The notes under the pieces are model-generated. The model was not told the DNA's origin. It was given only the letters and a program-made list of their open reading frames with translations, and did not search any database. Source: Candidatus Limicola stercorigallinarum (GTDB lineage: Bacteria; Actinomycetota; Coriobacteriia; Coriobacteriales; Coriobacteriaceae). From it: 43,294 bases of DNA. The position numbers were made by a program, and so were the translations under genes. The stretch is from contig DVID01000049.1 of NCBI GenBank assembly GCA_018711625.1, forward strand, positions 1 to 43,294, read 5' to 3'. This document shows, in pieces, positions 41,317 through 43,294 of this stretch; within the stretch, counting starts at the first letter, position 1; the number at the start of each line of letters is the position of its first letter.

Positions 41317-42276
41317 ATGTTGCATGGGATTGGTCAGCTATTCGGAAGCCTACTGGGGCTCATCATTGTGGTCGTCATCGTGGTGTTTGTGCTGGCAAAC
41401 AGCTTGTTTGTGGTAAAGCAGCAGCATGCGGTGATTATCGAGCGCCTGGGCAAGTTCAACCGCATCGTGGGGGCGGGCTTTCATGCAAAGATCCCCATCA
41501 TCGATCGCAAGGCTGCGACGGTGTCACTGCGCACCATGAAAAACGGTTTTGACATCGATGCCAAAACCGAGGACAACGTGACCATTGGGCTTGAGGTGTC
41601 CGCGCAGTATCACGTTTCGTACGAGATGGGCTCCGGCCCCGCCGATTCGGGCGTGTATAAGAGCTACTACATGCTGCAGCAGCCGGTGGCGCAGATGCGC
41701 GACTTCATCACCGATGCCCTGCGCTCCTCGATCCCGGTCTACACCCTCGATGAGGTGTTCGCCAAAAAGGATGACATCGCCAAGGACGTTAACGCCACCG
41801 TGTCCGAGCAGATGGCCGCCTACGGCTTCACGCTCGTGTCGACGCTCATCACCCGCATTGCCTTGCCGGCCGAGGTTGAGGATTCCATGAACCAGATTAA
41901 CGCCGCGCAGCGTACTAAGGCGGCGGCGCAAGACCTGGCCGAGGCCGACCGCATCCGTCGAGTGACGGAGGCCAAAGCTGAGGCGGAGGCCATGGAGAAA
42001 GCGGGCGAGGGCATCGCCAACCAGCGTAAGGCTATCGCAATTGGTATCAAAGATTCGCTCGAGACCATCCAGGAGACGGGCGTGGGCAATGACGAGGCCA
42101 ACCAGCTCTTCATGTTCACGCAGTGGGCCGAGATGATGACGGAGTTTGCCAAGACGGGCAAGAGCTCCACGGTGGTGCTTCCGGCCGACTTCACACAGAC
42201 GGCGTCGATGTTCGAGCAGATGGTTGCAGCCACCGAGACGCACGAACAGGCGAATGTTCCTGCGCCGCGGGCGTAA
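41317..42276 (+). CDS. SPFH/band 7 (stomatin-prohibitin) membrane protein
   Basis: A 319-residue protein with one N-terminal membrane segment (LLGLIIVVVIVVFVLANSLF), then the band 7 domain (VVKQQHAVIIERLGKFNRIV, GFHAKIPIIDRKA, DAKTEDNVTIGLEVSAQYHV, VYTLDEVFAKKDDIAKDVNA, YGFTLVSTLITRIALPAEV). A charged coiled coil (AAAQDLAEADRIRRVTEAKAEAEAM) follows. Such proteins oligomerise into membrane microdomain scaffolds and often work with proteases; no NfeD-like or FtsH partner is adjacent. AAGGAG lies shortly before ATG 41317. Confidence 0.9.
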   Translation: MLHGIGQLFGSLLGLIIVVVIVVFVLANSLFVVKQQHAVIIERLGKFNRIVGAGFHAKIPIIDRKAATVSLRTMKNGFDIDAKTEDNVTIGLEVSAQYHVSYEMGSGPADSGVYKSYYMLQQPVAQMRDFITDALRSSIPVYTLDEVFAKKDDIAKDVNATVSEQMAAYGFTLVSTLITRIALPAEVEDSMNQINAAQRTKAAAQDLAEADRIRRVTEAKAEAEAMEKAGEGIANQRKAIAIGIKDSLETIQETGVGNDEANQLFMFTQWAEMMTEFAKTGKSSTVVLPADFTQTASMFEQMVAATETHEQANVPAPRA

Positions 42277-42320
42277 GCGGGACGAAGCCGCGCGCCAAGC
42301 TCACGCGTGCAATACGACGG

Positions 42321-42354
42321 GGCCGTCACAGTCAAGGCTGTGACGGCCTTCTTT
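42321..42354 (+). terminator. Terminator after the SPFH gene
   Basis: Perfect 11-bp stem GGCCGTCACAG/CTGTGACGGCC (42321-42331 with 42338-42348), 6-nt loop, then TTCTTT. Confidence 0.85.
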
Positions 42355-42412
42355 CACTGCTTGTTCCTCCATAGGCCGCCACCTGGGGCTGCTTCAGGCT
42401 ATCGCCGCGTGC

Positions 42413-43294
42413 CTACCACAGATGGAACATGCTCTGGATGTTGCTTTCCCAGTCATCCTCGTCGTGAGCGAGCTTGATGGTTGTTCCCGTGGCATCGCTG
42501 GTGCCCTGGTATTCCTGCATAAAGTAGTCGCGCGTTTCGGTTTCGGCGAGCGCGTTTTCTTCGGCTTGTGTAAGCGCCTCAGCAAGCTCGGCGCGCTGTG
42601 TCTCGTCAAAGACCATGCCGGTGCGGTAGGAGTCCGCAAAATGGTCGTAAACATACATGCTCAGTTCGTAGGCCACATCATCGACGTCAGGAACAAAAGC
42701 GTCAAAGTAGACCGAGCCGGTGAAGAAGAGGTCGTCGTAGGAGTCGGCCCACATGTTGGCGTCAGTTGCCTCGCAGTGCGTGGCGTTAAGCGCCCAACGT
42801 GCCACAGCGGTCGCATCGAGGCCGGCGTTTTCGACGCTTGTGTTGCAATAGAGGGAGAACGACTCAGAAAACTGTGCTGCCAGTCGCTGAATCATCGCGT
42901 TGTCTTCGTCGGCAAGCAACGCATCCATATCAAGTGCAAACTGGTCCATAGCTGCACCTTCAACCGCATCTTCGAGCGCATAAGCCTCTTCTGAGGTCAG
43001 ACCGCTGGTGTAGGTATAGGTGTCCGAGCTATACGAATCTGAGTTTGAGAAGGAGAAATCGCCGCTATAGAACAGCTCGCTCAGGATAGAGGAGCATGAT
43101 CCCAGCATGCTGAACGCGATGACAAGAAGGATGGCCACGGTAAGGCATCCGCGTCGGCTTGAGCGTCGCTCGTTGCCCTGAGTGCGCTTGGCCGCTGCTT
43201 TTGCGGCGCGCTTGGCGTTCTTGGCAGCTCGTTTGGCCTCGGCAGCAGCGTGGCGATCGCGCTCTGCGGCGACAGTTCCCGGCGTTCCGTCGGT
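42413..43294 (-). CDS. Membrane-anchored hypothetical protein, N-terminus beyond the window
   Basis: The frame stays open to the right edge, so the gene is 5'-truncated here; the internal GTG at 43138 falls inside the membrane helix and is not the start. Visible order: a Lys/Ala/Arg-rich cytoplasmic stretch (AAEAKRAAKNAKRAAKAAAK), a helix (VAILLVIAFSMLGSCSSIL), a Ser/Tyr/Asp-rich segment, and an acidic outer domain of about 180 residues with few Lys. The outer part resembles nothing I can name. It is convergent with the SPFH gene. Confidence 0.75.
   Translation of the reverse strand, partial: TDGTPGTVAAERDRHAAAEAKRAAKNAKRAAKAAAKRTQGNERRSSRRGCLTVAILLVIAFSMLGSCSSILSELFYSGDFSFSNSDSYSSDTYTYTSGLTSEEAYALEDAVEGAAMDQFALDMDALLADEDNAMIQRLAAQFSESFSLYCNTSVENAGLDATAVARWALNATHCEATDANMWADSYDDLFFTGSVYFDAFVPDVDDVAYELSMYVYDHFADSYRTGMVFDETQRAELAEALTQAEENALAETETRDYFMQEYQGTSDATGTTIKLAHDEDDWESNIQSMFHLW

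Overview
The window is GC-rich, densely coded bacterial chromosome. It most likely comes from an actinobacterium of the class Coriobacteriia (Collinsella/Olsenella-like). That placement is inferred from high GC, an EcfA-EcfA' ATPase fusion, a TsaB-RimI-TsaD fusion, a HisZ-HisG fusion, Tat/lipoprotein signals and a single-membrane-type envelope gene set; no rRNA is present to confirm it. I see no transposase, integrase, phage gene or CRISPR array.

Layout: (1) 200-7257, a co-directional housekeeping run: acpS, nnr, alr, a type 4 uracil-DNA glycosylase, tsaE and a single gene encoding TsaB, RimI and TsaD (tRNA t6A synthesis). (2) 7350-9590, a CstA-family transporter behind a promoter, a 14-codon leader ORF and an intrinsic terminator. 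(3) 9600-12030, a gene-poor stretch with tRNA-Gln, a tRNA-Gln-like second copy, a peptidoglycan-binding protein and two kinds of repeat. (4) 12028-15901, a polyprenyl diphosphate synthase, galE and a secreted coiled-coil cell-wall hydrolase. (5) 16001-22499, a flavin neighbourhood: FMN riboswitch, RibU, EcfA-A' and EcfT on the minus strand, then the FAD enzyme MurB, then ApbE and a Gx-type membrane protein. (6) 22777-31144, a full histidine pathway, hisZG-D-C-B-H-A-F-I-E, with short overlaps. (7) 31201-37322, an ArsC/Spx-like protein, a phosphodiesterase, MazG, enolase, an FtsB/DivIC-like protein and Ppx/GppA. (8) 37385-43294, two tRNA-Leu genes with trailing repeats, an orphan PTS IIB, a small membrane protein, glyA, an SPFH protein and a membrane protein that runs off the right edge.

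Two repeat families stand out. The first is three elements of about 143-155 bp (11384-11538, 20648-20800, 37385-37527). Each is a near-perfect long hairpin whose 25-28-bp arms differ completely between copies while the central region is partly conserved, which points to selection on structure. The second is a structured GC-rich module that follows all three well-formed CCA-encoding tRNA genes. It carries an inverted copy of that tRNA's own T-arm (11-13 nt exact), a variable hairpin and a GGGGCC/GGCCCC hairpin. In two of three cases the tRNA 3' end is then repeated at almost the same period (184 and 186 nt). Neither family is explained by the annotated genes, and they are the best candidates here for undescribed elements.
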